A stretch of 64,000 bases of DNA from an uncultured Clostridia bacterium (lineage in GTDB: Bacteria; Bacillota; Clostridia; Oscillospirales; Ruminococcaceae): NCBI GenBank assembly GCA_947627455.1, contig CANQWC010000005.1:33732-97731 (forward strand), read 5' to 3'. Numbering within the stretch: the stretch's first letter is position 1; every line of letters starts with the position of its first letter. The notes below the pieces were generated by a model, which ran no database searches, was not told the DNA's origin, and saw only the letters and a program-made list of their open reading frames with translations. The position numbers and the translations under genes are program-made. Shown piece by piece: positions 53,801-62,332 of this stretch.

Positions 53801-54290
53801 CAGCGCAGTAGGCATCATCGCGATTTTCCGCAAAAAGAAGATGTTCACGACAAAATCGGGCAAGCAGATGTGCTTTGCGACCTTTGAGGACGTCTCGGGC
53901 GACATTGAGGTAATCGTCTTCCCGAACGTCTATGAGACTTCGCGGGGGATACTCGCCCCGAACGCAAAGCTCTGCGTCGAGGGGAAAATCTCCCTCAAGG
54001 ACGACGAGGAGCCGAAGATACTCGCCGACAGGATAACCCCGATTGAGGAGCATATCGGCGGGCTGATGAAAAAAACCGTCTGCGTGCGGCTTTTGTCGGG
54101 CGAGAGCGAGAAAATCGCCGCGCTTAAGAGCTTCTGCGCCGAGAATTCGGGCGAAAACCGCCTTGAGGTCTACCTCGGCGACATTAAAAAGCTGACGGTG
54201 CTTAAGGGCGCGTCGGCGGTGAAGCTTTCGGGGAAGACGCTTTCGGAGCTTGAGAAAATCTTCGGCGCAAGAAATGTTCGGCTGAAATAA
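50865..54290 (+). CDS. dnaE: DNA polymerase III subunit alpha, DnaE type
   Basis: 1141 aa from the ATG at 50865 (AGGAGAT upstream), overlapping whiA by 8 bases. An N-terminal PHP domain starts HVHSEYSLLDG and has TDHGN; the polymerase palm has PDFDVDF at 396-402 with Asp399 and Asp401 as metal ligands, then GTMAAKNAVRDVAR, RHASTHAAGVVI, FRPGPMDSIP and YQEQVMQI, and a C-terminal OB-fold (about 990-1070). It lacks a proofreading exonuclease domain, as usual for DnaE. Ends the hprK row; pfkA, its frequent next gene, is elsewhere. Confidence 0.97.
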   Translation: MSEFVHLHVHSEYSLLDGACRIKRLVARAKELGMNAVAVTDHGNVYAAVEFFNECTKNGIKPIIGCEVYVAPRSRFDKAGKADLSPYHLILLCKNETGYKNLCKLVSASYTDGFYGKPRIDFELLKNHAEGLVCLSACLAGEIARKLTDGDYNVAKETALRYKALFGEDYYIEVQDHGLREQRDILPYQYKLSRELGIKTVATNDCHYIDRSDARAQKILMCIATNTTESDPDAMTFKTDEFSFKSGEEMAELFAAHPEAIAATAEIAEKCDFGFTFGKTKLPAFSIEGVSDNEAYLRNLCDEGLLKRYGENPPEGARERLEYELSVISKMGFVNYYLIVWDFIRYAKSEGIPVGPGRGSGSGSLVAYCIGITGIDPLKYNLLFERFLNPERVSMPDFDVDFCVERRQEVIDYVKRRYGTDHVAQIITFGTMAAKNAVRDVARATDLSYSLADSVAKAIPFGKTLQEAIDESPDFRELYFGDQRVHELVDMAKQVEGMPRHASTHAAGVVITDGPVSDYVPVQTNDGQLMTQYPMNILESLGLLKIDFLGLRNLTVIRAAEELIRKKQPDFDIEKIPYDDPEVYKMLSRGETAGVFQFESEGMTNTIMKLVPENLEDLIAVISLFRPGPMDSIPTYIRNRHNPELVTYKTPKLKPILSVTYGCIVYQEQVMQICRELAGYSYGRADIVRKAMAKKKQDVLEAERKAFIFGDGTTKGCVNNGIPESVASDIFEEMRSFAFYAFNKSHAAAYAVVAYRTAYLKRHFFREYMAALLTSVLDSASKITEYTEVCEENGVKILGPNINLSREGFTVTDEGLSFGLLAIKNLGSGIISSAISERESGGPFTSLYNFISRMYGHELNSRAIEALIMSGAFDGLGNNRREMLQNYDILLSGVSESKRENIDGQIDLFGEDSGAEPKIPKAEEYPLSELLEMEKETLGIYVSGHPLSEYSPWLSASGMTTARRIFEGADPSVKEYSDGSAVGIIAIFRKKKMFTTKSGKQMCFATFEDVSGDIEVIVFPNVYETSRGILAPNAKLCVEGKISLKDDEEPKILADRITPIEEHIGGLMKKTVCVRLLSGESEKIAALKSFCAENSGENRLEVYLGDIKKLTVLKGASAVKLSGKTLSELEKIFGARNVRLK

Positions 54291-54332
54291 TTTACAGTTT
54301 TCGGATAATTTGCAAAATTCGGCTCAAAACCC

Positions 54333-54361
54333 TTTACAGGCCGACGGTTTTGGTGTATAAT
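54333..54361 (+). promoter_or_regulatory. Promoter of the NfeD/stomatin pair
   Basis: TTTACA, 17-base spacer, TATAAT, 21 bases before the start codon. Confidence 0.65.
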
Positions 54362-54382
54362 TATATTACGGAGGTGTTGTGA

Positions 54383-54817
54383 ATGGTCGGAATCATGGTT
54401 ATTTTGTGGGCCTGCGCGATGATCGCGGGTATAATCATCGAGATAGTTACGGTTCAGTTTGTCTCGATCTGGTTTGCCTGCGGGGCGGCGGTTTCGCTTA
54501 TTCTCGCGGGGATCGGCGCATCGATCTGGGCGCAGCTTTCGGTGTTCGTCGCGGTTTCCGCCCTGCTTCTGATTCTCACCCGCCCGTTTGTATCGAGATT
54601 TCGCGGCGGATACGTCAGAACAAACGCCGACCTCAACATCGGCAGAACAGCCGTTGTCACCGAGGACGTGAGAAACGAGGTCTCGTCGGGCCGCGCAAAG
54701 ATCGGCGGGGTCTCATGGATCGCCGTGAGCGAGGACGGCTCGCCAATCGATAAGGGCGACGTCGTTGTTGTAAAGGCCGTTGACGGCGCAAAGCTTATCG
54801 TCTCGAAGAAAGCCTGA
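54383..54817 (+). CDS. NfeD family membrane protein
   Basis: 144 aa: two to three N-terminal membrane helices (about 5-65) and a C-terminal OB-fold NfeD domain (IGRTAVVTEDVRNEVSSGRAKIGG ... GDVVVVKAVDGAKLIV). NfeD short forms work with a stomatin-type SPFH protein in ordering membrane domains; such a gene follows 37 bases later. GGAGGTG precedes the ATG. Confidence 0.92.
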   Translation: MVGIMVILWACAMIAGIIIEIVTVQFVSIWFACGAAVSLILAGIGASIWAQLSVFVAVSALLLILTRPFVSRFRGGYVRTNADLNIGRTAVVTEDVRNEVSSGRAKIGGVSWIAVSEDGSPIDKGDVVVVKAVDGAKLIVSKKA

Positions 54818-54854
54818 GCCGTGAAATATTTTTGCTCTTGAAAGGAGAATAAAA

Positions 54855-55811
54855 ATGGGAGCTATTGTTGTTTTTGTCATAATTCTGGTGCTGTTCTTCA
54901 TCGTGGTGTCGAACTTCAAAATCGTGCCTCAGGCGCAGGTATACGTCGTTGAACGCCTTGGCGCTTTTAACCGCGAGCTTCACACGGGGCCGCATATGCT
55001 CTTTCCGTTTATCGACAGGATTGCCAAGCGCGTCTCGATAAAGGAGCAGGTCGCGGACTTTCCGCCCCAGCCCGTCATCACGAAGGATAACGTAACGATG
55101 CAGATAGACACCGTTGTGTTCTTCCAGATCACCAACGCAAAGCTTTATACCTACGGCGTTGAGCGCCCGATAGCCGCTATCGAGAACCTCACCGCAACCA
55201 CTTTAAGAAACATCATCGGCGAGATGGAGCTTGACTCGACCCTCACCTCGCGCGATACCATCAACGAAAAGATCACGATAATTCTTGACGAGGCCACCGA
55301 CCGCTGGGGAATCAAGGTCAACCGCGTCGAGCTTAAGAACATCATTCCCCCGCGTGAGATTCAGGACGCGATGGAGAAACAGATGAAGGCCGAGCGCGAA
55401 CGCCGCGAGAAGATTCTTCAGGCCGAGGGCGACAAGAAGTCGCAGATACTCGTTGCTGAGGGCGAAAAGGAATCGAAGATACTCAAGGCCGAGGCCGACA
55501 AGCAGGCCGAAATTCTTAAGGCTGAGGCCGAGCGCGAGGCGACGGTCCTTCGTGCGAGCGCCGTCAAGGAGCAGAAGATTCTTGAAGCTCAGGGCGAAGC
55601 CGAGGCCATCGACGCCGTTCAGTCGGCCCTCGCGGAGAGCCTTAAAAAGCTCAACGCCGCCAGCCCGAACGAGAGCGTTATCGCGCTTAAGAGCCTTGAA
55701 GCCTTCGCCAAGGCTGCCGACGGAAAATCCACCAAGATCATCATACCGAGCGAGATTCAGGGGCTTGCGGGCCTCGCCGCGGGTATCAAAGAGGTCATGT
55801 CGAAGGATTGA
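54855..55811 (+). CDS. SPFH/Band 7 (stomatin-like) membrane protein
   Basis: 318 aa. One N-terminal membrane helix (about 3-22), then the SPFH domain starting IVPQAQVYVVERLGAFNREL with TLRNIIGEMELDSTLTSRD, and a long coiled coil of KAEAE/ILQAEGDK repeats (about 175-255). Forms large oligomers that may organise membrane microdomains with NfeD. GAAAGGAGAA precedes the ATG. A strong terminator follows. Confidence 0.95.
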   Translation: MGAIVVFVIILVLFFIVVSNFKIVPQAQVYVVERLGAFNRELHTGPHMLFPFIDRIAKRVSIKEQVADFPPQPVITKDNVTMQIDTVVFFQITNAKLYTYGVERPIAAIENLTATTLRNIIGEMELDSTLTSRDTINEKITIILDEATDRWGIKVNRVELKNIIPPREIQDAMEKQMKAERERREKILQAEGDKKSQILVAEGEKESKILKAEADKQAEILKAEAEREATVLRASAVKEQKILEAQGEAEAIDAVQSALAESLKKLNAASPNESVIALKSLEAFAKAADGKSTKIIIPSEIQGLAGLAAGIKEVMSKD

Positions 55812-55828
55812 TTCAAAACGACGCAGAG

Positions 55829-55854
55829 GCCGCTCCTTACGGGGCGGCTTTTTT
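55829..55854 (+). terminator. Terminator of the NfeD/stomatin operon
   Basis: GCCGCTCC pairs with GGGGCGGC over a 4-base loop, then six T. Confidence 0.85.
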
Positions 55855-55887
55855 GTATGGCACGGCCGAAATTTATCTCAAATTTCC

Positions 55888-55916
55888 TTTACAAACTCTG
55901 AAAAATATGTTACAAT
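55888..55916 (+). promoter_or_regulatory. Promoter of recJ
   Basis: TTTACA, 17-base spacer, TACAAT, about 32 bases before the recJ start. Confidence 0.65.
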
Positions 55917-55948
55917 AACTTCATCTATATTCTTAAACGGAGCCGATT

Positions 55949-57967
55949 ATGAAAAGATGGACTGTATCCCGCGCTGACGAAGGCGCGGTTAAAAAAATAA
56001 CCTCAGCGACCGATCTGCCGAAGCTTTTGGCCGAAATCATGGCCGCGAGGGGATATAACACCGTCGAGAGCCTTGCCGAATTCTTCAACGGCGGCGAGCT
56101 CTCTGACCCGTTCTTGCTCGCCGATATGCAAAACGCCGTCGATGCGATAAATTCGGCGGTCGACGCGGGCGAGAGAATTTACATCTTCGGAGATTACGAC
56201 TGCGACGGAATAACCTCGGCGGCGGTGCTCTACGGCTATCTGATGAGCATGGGCGCTGACGTCGACGTGATGATTCCCGAGCGAGGCGACGGCTATGGGC
56301 TGAGCATTTCGGCGGTCGAGAAGATGAAGGAGAGCGGCGCGTCGCTCATCATAACCGTTGACAACGGCATCACCGCTGTCGACGAGGCGGAAAAAATCAG
56401 CGAGTTGGGCATGAAGCTTGTCGTTACAGACCATCACCAGCCGACCGAGACCCTGCCGAAGGCCCTCGCGGTGGTCGACCCGCATCGGCGCGACTGCCCG
56501 TCGCCTTTTAAGCAGCTCTGCGGCGCGGGGGTGGTTCTGAAGCTCTGCGCGGCCCTCGACGGCGGCGACTGCGCTTCGGTCTGCGAGCAGTATTGCGACC
56601 TCGTCGCGATCGCGACCATCGCCGACGTTGTTCCGCTTGTCGGCGAGAACAGGACTATTGTCTCCTACGGGCTGAGGCTTTTGAAGAACACCGAGAATCC
56701 GGGGATTATTTCTCTTCTTGAGAAGTCGGGCGTCGACATTTCGGCGCTGACCGCTTCGAGAGTGGCGTTCACAATCGCGCCGAGAATCAACGCAGCAAGC
56801 CGCTTCGGCTCGCCTGTTACCGCCCTGAATATGCTCATCGCCGAGGACGAATCGGCAGCAGAATATGCCGAAGAGCTCTGTGCGCTCAACTCGCGAAGAA
56901 GAGAGGCCGAGAGCGGCATCGCCGAGGAGATAACAAAGGCGGTCGACAGCGCCCCGAGCCTTCTTGAAAAGCGGGTTCTCGTTGTCGCGGGAAAGGGCTG
57001 GCACCGAGGAATCATCGGGATAGTCGCGGCAAGGCTCACCGAGATTTTTGAGCGCCCCGCGATAGTTCTCTCAATCGATGAAAACGGCGAGGCGTGCGGC
57101 TCTGCGCGGTCTGTCGGCGGGTTCAATATATTTAAATGCTTTGACTATTGCCGCGATATTCTCATCAAATACGGCGGGCACGAGCTTGCGGGCGGCCTGA
57201 CCCTTAAAGAGAGCGATATTCCCGCCCTGCGAAAGCTTGTCGAGGAATATTCGGCCGAAAGCTGCCGCGAGACCCCGAGGCCGACCCTTAACGCCGACAA
57301 GCTTATCTCGGGCGGCGACCTAACCGTTGAAAACGCCGAGTCGCTTTCAAGGCTTGAACCCTGCGGTCAGCTTAACCCCGAGCCGATTTTTGCGCTTTCG
57401 GGAGCGGAGATAACCGCGGTTTACCCCCTCAAAAACGGCGAGCATACAAAGCTTGAGCTTTTATATGACGGCGCGAGGGTTCAGCTTCTGATGTTCGGGA
57501 AAAAGACCGAGGAGCTTGAATTTTCCGTCGGCGATAAAATTGACGTCATGGCAAACATGAGCCTCGGCGAATATAAAGGTGTAAAGAGCGTTTCGCTTCG
57601 GGCGGTAGACTGTCGGCTTCACGGCGTTAAACAGGAGCCTTATTTTGCCGCCGAGGAGGCTTATCTGAAATTCAGGCGGGGCGAGAAGCTTTCGCCCGAG
57701 ATCCTCAGAAAAGGCGACCCGACGCGCTCGGAGCTCGTTGAGGTCTATAAATACATATCCAAGCGGCCGATCACCCTTGAAGGGCTCTGCGCAAGACTCA
57801 GGGAAAGCGTCAACCCTTTCAGGCTGAGAATCATTGTCGACGCCTTCTGCGACGTCGGGCTTGCGAAATATTATCCCTCGAGCGGCAGAATTTTTGTTTT
57901 GAAGCCGACCGCGAGGGCAGATATAGATTCAGCTGAAACGCTTGTAAAACTGCGCGGCCTTTTATAA
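55949..57967 (+). CDS. recJ: Single-stranded-DNA-specific exonuclease RecJ
   Basis: A 5'-3' exonuclease for recombinational and mismatch repair. 672 aa. DHH-family metal motifs are in place: GDYDCDGITS near 81-90, VDNGI, VTDHHQP near 159, and IATIADVVPL; the DHHA1 part has GWHRGIIGIVAARL and GGHELAGGL, followed by an OB-fold and a C-terminal alpha region. A weak start site ACGGAG precedes the ATG. It heads the recJ-relA-MBL-hemZ-rlmD run. Confidence 0.95.
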   Translation: MKRWTVSRADEGAVKKITSATDLPKLLAEIMAARGYNTVESLAEFFNGGELSDPFLLADMQNAVDAINSAVDAGERIYIFGDYDCDGITSAAVLYGYLMSMGADVDVMIPERGDGYGLSISAVEKMKESGASLIITVDNGITAVDEAEKISELGMKLVVTDHHQPTETLPKALAVVDPHRRDCPSPFKQLCGAGVVLKLCAALDGGDCASVCEQYCDLVAIATIADVVPLVGENRTIVSYGLRLLKNTENPGIISLLEKSGVDISALTASRVAFTIAPRINAASRFGSPVTALNMLIAEDESAAEYAEELCALNSRRREAESGIAEEITKAVDSAPSLLEKRVLVVAGKGWHRGIIGIVAARLTEIFERPAIVLSIDENGEACGSARSVGGFNIFKCFDYCRDILIKYGGHELAGGLTLKESDIPALRKLVEEYSAESCRETPRPTLNADKLISGGDLTVENAESLSRLEPCGQLNPEPIFALSGAEITAVYPLKNGEHTKLELLYDGARVQLLMFGKKTEELEFSVGDKIDVMANMSLGEYKGVKSVSLRAVDCRLHGVKQEPYFAAEEAYLKFRRGEKLSPEILRKGDPTRSELVEVYKYISKRPITLEGLCARLRESVNPFRLRIIVDAFCDVGLAKYYPSSGRIFVLKPTARADIDSAETLVKLRGLL

Positions 57968-57979
57968 GGAGGGGAGTAT

Positions 57980-60172
57980 ATGTCGGAAGTAACCATGGAG
58001 ACCTGCGACAAAACCTTTGAAGAGCTTATAAAGCGTCTTGCCGACCTTGACAAGCACTATAACCTCAACAAGGTGCGCTCGGCTTATGAATACGCCAAGG
58101 AGATGCATAACGGCCAGAAGCGCGAATCGGGCGAGCCCTATATCACCCACCCGCTCGCCGTCGCGACAATTCTTATCGACCTCGGAATGGACACCGACGC
58201 TATATGCGCGGCGCTTTTGCACGATGTTGTTGAGGACACCGAGGCGACCTATGACGACGTTAAGAAAAAATTCGGCGCAGACGTCGCAAACCTTGTCGAC
58301 GGCGTTACAAAGCTCGATAAAATCAAGCTCGCCTCGAAAGAAGAGCAGCAGGCCGAGAACATCAGAAAAATTTTTCTCTCGATGGCTAAGGACATCAGGG
58401 TAATTATCATCAAGCTTGCCGACAGGCTTCACAACATGAGAACGCTGAACTTCAGAAGCGGCGTAAAGCGTCGCGACGTTTCGCTTGAGACTATGTCGAT
58501 TTTTGTGCCGCTCGCGAACCGCCTCGGAATAAGGCAGCTCAAAGAGGAGCTTGAGGATATTTCGTTCTCATATCTTGACCCGTTCGCGTATGCCGAGATA
58601 GAGCAGCTTCTTGAAAAGAACAAGAAGGAGCGCGAGGAGTTCATCGAGACCATTAAGGCGAGGATAAGAAAGCGCCTTGCCGCAGATTTTGACCCCGTTC
58701 CGACCATCGAGGGCAGGGTAAAGACCGCCTACGGAATCTATAAAAAGGTCTATGAGCAGGGCAAGACCTTCGATGAAATTTATGACAAATATGCCGTCAG
58801 GGTGATAGTCAACACCGTCACCGAGTGCTACTACGTCCTCGGCATTATGCACGACATGTTCCAGCCGATACCGAACCGCTTCAAGGACTATATCTCGACC
58901 CCGAAAGCGAATATGTATCAGAGCCTTCACACCACCGTCATGGGCCGCGAGGGCATACCCTTTGAGGTTCAGATAAGAACATGGGATATGCACCACACCG
59001 CCGAGTTCGGCATCGCCGCCCACTGGAAATATAAAGAGGGGAGAACAGGCAAGTATAAGTTCGACGAACGCCTAAACTGGGTTCGCCAGATTCTCGACAT
59101 TCAGAAAGAATCGGACGACGCCGAGGATATCGTGAGAGCCATCAAGAACGACCTTGCACCCGAAGACGTTTTCGCGATGACCCCGAAGGGCGACGTCATA
59201 ACCCTGCCGCAGGGCGCGACGGTTATCGATTTTGCGTATGCGATTCACACGCAGGTCGGCCACAAGATGACGGGCGCTAAGGTCGATAAAAAGCTTGTGC
59301 CGTTCGACTACGTCATCAAGACGGGCGAGATTGTCGAGATAATCACCTCGAAAGACCCCTCACACGGGCCGAAGCGCGATTGGTTGAATATCTGTCAGAC
59401 CAACGAGGCCAAGGCGAAGATAAGAACATGGTTCAAGAAAGAGCGCCGTGAGGAAAACATCGCGGAGGGCAGAGAGACCCTCTGGAAAGAGCTTCGGCGC
59501 AACCTGATCCATATTTCCGAGGAAGATCTTCCCGAGCTCATCGCGGTAGACATGAAGCACCACGGCTGCGAGACCCTCGATGACTTTTATGCCGCGGTCG
59601 GCTATGGCGGAGTTTCGCTCTCGAAGATTCTGCCGAGGCTTAAGGAAGACTACGCAAAGAAATTTGCTCAGCCCGAAAAAACCGACGGCTTTGAATTCAC
59701 CCCGACTCAGGACAGGTCGGGCTCGGGCGTGATCGTCGACGGGATAGACAACTGCGTTGTTAAGCTTTCGCAGTGCTGCTCTCCGCTCCCAGGGGACGAC
59801 ATCGTCGGGTTCATCACGAGGGGGCACGGCGTTTCGGTTCACAAGAAAGACTGCGTCAACTATCTCGCTCAGAAGGACGCTCAGCCAGACCGCTGGATAG
59901 GCGTAAGATGGGCGGGAAAGCCCGCGACGAGCTATTACAAGGTTTCGCTCGAGGTCATCGGCTATAACCGTATCGGTATTTTCAGCGACGTCATGAACAG
60001 CCTCAGCGAGGCGAGGATTTCGACCCACGAGGCCACCGCGAGGGTGCTCAAGAACGGCAACTTCATGGGCTCGCTGACGATAAGCGTCGCGGGGACGGCG
60101 GAGCTTGAGGGCGTTATAGCCCGAATGAAGAAGATATCGGGGGTTCTTTCGGTTGAAAGGAGCGCAAAATGA
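57980..60172 (+). CDS. relA: Bifunctional (p)ppGpp synthetase/hydrolase
   Basis: Makes and degrades the stringent-response alarmone. 730 aa. The HD hydrolase domain is intact (THPLAVATIL, HDVVEDT near 79-86, KLADRLHNMRTL), so it can degrade ppGpp; the synthetase domain shows RVKTAYGIYKKV and KDYISTPKANMYQSLHTTV; then TGS (MTPKGDVITLPQGATVIDFA) and a C-terminal ACT domain. AAGGAGGGGAG precedes the ATG. 12 bases after recJ, overlapping the next gene by 4. Confidence 0.97.
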   Translation: MSEVTMETCDKTFEELIKRLADLDKHYNLNKVRSAYEYAKEMHNGQKRESGEPYITHPLAVATILIDLGMDTDAICAALLHDVVEDTEATYDDVKKKFGADVANLVDGVTKLDKIKLASKEEQQAENIRKIFLSMAKDIRVIIIKLADRLHNMRTLNFRSGVKRRDVSLETMSIFVPLANRLGIRQLKEELEDISFSYLDPFAYAEIEQLLEKNKKEREEFIETIKARIRKRLAADFDPVPTIEGRVKTAYGIYKKVYEQGKTFDEIYDKYAVRVIVNTVTECYYVLGIMHDMFQPIPNRFKDYISTPKANMYQSLHTTVMGREGIPFEVQIRTWDMHHTAEFGIAAHWKYKEGRTGKYKFDERLNWVRQILDIQKESDDAEDIVRAIKNDLAPEDVFAMTPKGDVITLPQGATVIDFAYAIHTQVGHKMTGAKVDKKLVPFDYVIKTGEIVEIITSKDPSHGPKRDWLNICQTNEAKAKIRTWFKKERREENIAEGRETLWKELRRNLIHISEEDLPELIAVDMKHHGCETLDDFYAAVGYGGVSLSKILPRLKEDYAKKFAQPEKTDGFEFTPTQDRSGSGVIVDGIDNCVVKLSQCCSPLPGDDIVGFITRGHGVSVHKKDCVNYLAQKDAQPDRWIGVRWAGKPATSYYKVSLEVIGYNRIGIFSDVMNSLSEARISTHEATARVLKNGNFMGSLTISVAGTAELEGVIARMKKISGVLSVERSAK

Positions 60173-60819
60173 CCGTCGCACCGATTTATAACCTTGGCGA
60201 TTTCGGCACAAACTGTTATATTCTCTCTGACGGCGGGCACGCCGCTTTGGTCGACGCGCCGTTCAGCGCCGACGTTATATCTCGGCGGCTCGATTCGCTC
60301 GGCCTCGAGCCAGAGAAGATACTTATGACCCACGGGCACTGCGACCACATCGAGGCGCTCAACGGGCTGGTGAAAAAATACGGCTGCGAGGTTTATATCT
60401 CCGATGAAGACCTGCCGATGCTCACCGACAGCGGGCTTTGCCTCGCAGATTATTTCGGCGCGCCCTTTGAGCCGTTTTACGGGGCAAAGACCTTTTCGGA
60501 CGGCGACGTCATCATCCTCGGCGGCGCCGATATTCGGGTGATGTCGACGGCGGGGCACACCCTCGGCTCGGTTTCGTTTATTGCCGATGAGTTTATCTTC
60601 ACGGGGGATACCCTGTTTGAGGGAACCGTCGGAAGGACAGACCTCGGCGGCGGAAGCTTTGAACAGCTTATCCGCTCGATTGAAAAAATCATGAAGACTC
60701 AAAAGAACCGAATCGTCTATGCGGGGCACGGCGCGCCGACCGACCTTCGCACCGAGCTGAGGTTTAACCCTTATCTTCGCGAGCTCTGCGATTCGCTCGG
60801 CGAAAATTTTATAAAATAA
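60169..60819 (+). CDS. Metallo-beta-lactamase-fold hydrolase (glyoxalase II-like)
   Basis: 216 aa. The zinc motif reads MTHGHCDHIEALNG (HxHxDH), with His in TAGHTLGSVSF, Asp in FTGDTLFEGTVGRTDLGGG, and His in YAGHGAPT. The usual clostridial neighbour of relA and hemZ; annotated widely as hydroxyacylglutathione hydrolase-like, but the organism need not use glutathione. The ATG overlaps the relA stop (ATGA). Confidence 0.92.
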   Translation: MTVAPIYNLGDFGTNCYILSDGGHAALVDAPFSADVISRRLDSLGLEPEKILMTHGHCDHIEALNGLVKKYGCEVYISDEDLPMLTDSGLCLADYFGAPFEPFYGAKTFSDGDVIILGGADIRVMSTAGHTLGSVSFIADEFIFTGDTLFEGTVGRTDLGGGSFEQLIRSIEKIMKTQKNRIVYAGHGAPTDLRTELRFNPYLRELCDSLGENFIK

Positions 60820-60835
60820 AGCGAGATGGGATAAA

Positions 60836-62332
60836 ATGACGGTAATAATGCTCGGGCAGAATTTCAAATATGAGACCGAGGCGGTTCTTAAGCTTTTTTA
60901 TCCCGTCCGCGCCTTTGATTTCGTTTTTGTCGGCGACGGCGAGCCCGCCCCGAAGCCCGACGGCGATTTGATAATTCTCTCACGAAAAATTTACAGCGGC
61001 TATGCCGACCTCACCGCCGAGGCTTTCATCGGCGGGAAAAACCTGACCGATCACACGCTTGTGAAGCTTGAATCGGACGACTATGAGCACCTCTGCGAGC
61101 TTGGGCTTTGCAGGGCTCTTTTTGACTGCCTTAAAGAGCTCACGGGAATATCGCCCGAGTGGGGTATGCTCACGGGGGTGCGGCCTGTAAAACTTGTCTC
61201 GGGGCTGATGAAAAAGGGCCTCAGCGAGGAAGAGATCTATTCTCATATGCAGGGCCGCCTCGGGGTATCAAGAGAAAAAATCGGGCTCGCCATTAAGACC
61301 GCAAAGAATCAGGAGCAGGCCCTCAAAGCCCTGCCGAAGAACGGCGTGAGCCTTTATGTCTCGATACCGTTCTGCCCGTCAAGGTGCGCATACTGCTCGT
61401 TTGTGTCTCAGACCGTCGCGAGCTTTCTTAAGCTTATTCCCGAGTATGTCGAAAGGCTCTGCGATGAGATTGCCCTCACCGCGGATATTGTCAGGGGCCT
61501 CGGGCTTAGGCTTGACACGGTTTATTTCGGCGGGGGCACGCCGACCTCGCTCTCGGCGGGCGAGCTTGAAAGAATTATGTCGGTCATCTCCGAACGGTTC
61601 GATCTGTCGGGGCTTCGCGAGTATACCGTTGAGGCGGGGCGGCCCGACACCGTCACCGAGGAAAAGCTTTCGGCGATAAAGCGCGGCGGCGCAGACAGGG
61701 TAAGCGTAAACCCGCAGACCCTCAACCAAAGCGTTTTGGACGCCATCGGCAGAAAGCACACCGTCGCTCAGTTTTTTGAGGCTTACGATCTCGCGAAAAA
61801 GGCGGGCTTCGGCGCGATAAACGTAGATCTGATAGCGGGGCTTCCGACCGATACCCTTGAAAGCTTTGAGGCGGGGCTGTCTGAAATTATCCGCCTCTCG
61901 CCCGAGAATATAACCGTTCACGCGCTCTCGATAAAGCGCTCTGCCGATTTAATGCAAAGCGGGGGCGAGCTCGACCACGAACTCGCGGCAAAGATGATAT
62001 CATACTCGGGCTCGGCGCTCGGCGCGGCGGGCTATGAGCCGTATTATCTTTACCGACAGAAAAACCAGCTCGGCAACCAAGAAAACGTCGGCTGGGAGCG
62101 CGGCGGCAGCCTCGGCATTTACAACATCAACATGATGGAAGAGGTACAGACGGTTCTTGCGGTCGGCGCGGGCGGCTCGACAAAAATCGTGGCCGACGAA
62201 AAGAACATTCGCCGCCTCTATAACCCGAAATACCCGCTTGAATACCTCAGAAGATATGACACGACGGTCGCCGTCAGAAAGCGCGAGGCCGAAAGGCTTC
62301 TTCGCGAGATTCGGGGGAGAGAGAATGAATAA
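60836..62332 (+). CDS. hemZ: HemZ-type oxygen-independent coproporphyrinogen dehydrogenase-like radical SAM protein
   Basis: 498 aa. An N-terminal region of about 160 aa specific to HemZ precedes the radical SAM core; the [4Fe-4S] cysteines are C180, C184 and C187 in FCPSRCAYCSF, followed by YFGGGTPTSL, TVEAGRPDT, RVSVNPQTLN and GLPTDTLESF. HemZ is assigned to haem synthesis in Bacillus, but its reaction is not firmly proven and related proteins act in haem handling. GAGATGGG precedes the ATG. Overlaps rlmD by 8 bases. Confidence 0.9.
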   Translation: MTVIMLGQNFKYETEAVLKLFYPVRAFDFVFVGDGEPAPKPDGDLIILSRKIYSGYADLTAEAFIGGKNLTDHTLVKLESDDYEHLCELGLCRALFDCLKELTGISPEWGMLTGVRPVKLVSGLMKKGLSEEEIYSHMQGRLGVSREKIGLAIKTAKNQEQALKALPKNGVSLYVSIPFCPSRCAYCSFVSQTVASFLKLIPEYVERLCDEIALTADIVRGLGLRLDTVYFGGGTPTSLSAGELERIMSVISERFDLSGLREYTVEAGRPDTVTEEKLSAIKRGGADRVSVNPQTLNQSVLDAIGRKHTVAQFFEAYDLAKKAGFGAINVDLIAGLPTDTLESFEAGLSEIIRLSPENITVHALSIKRSADLMQSGGELDHELAAKMISYSGSALGAAGYEPYYLYRQKNQLGNQENVGWERGGSLGIYNINMMEEVQTVLAVGAGGSTKIVADEKNIRRLYNPKYPLEYLRRYDTTVAVRKREAERLLREIRGRENE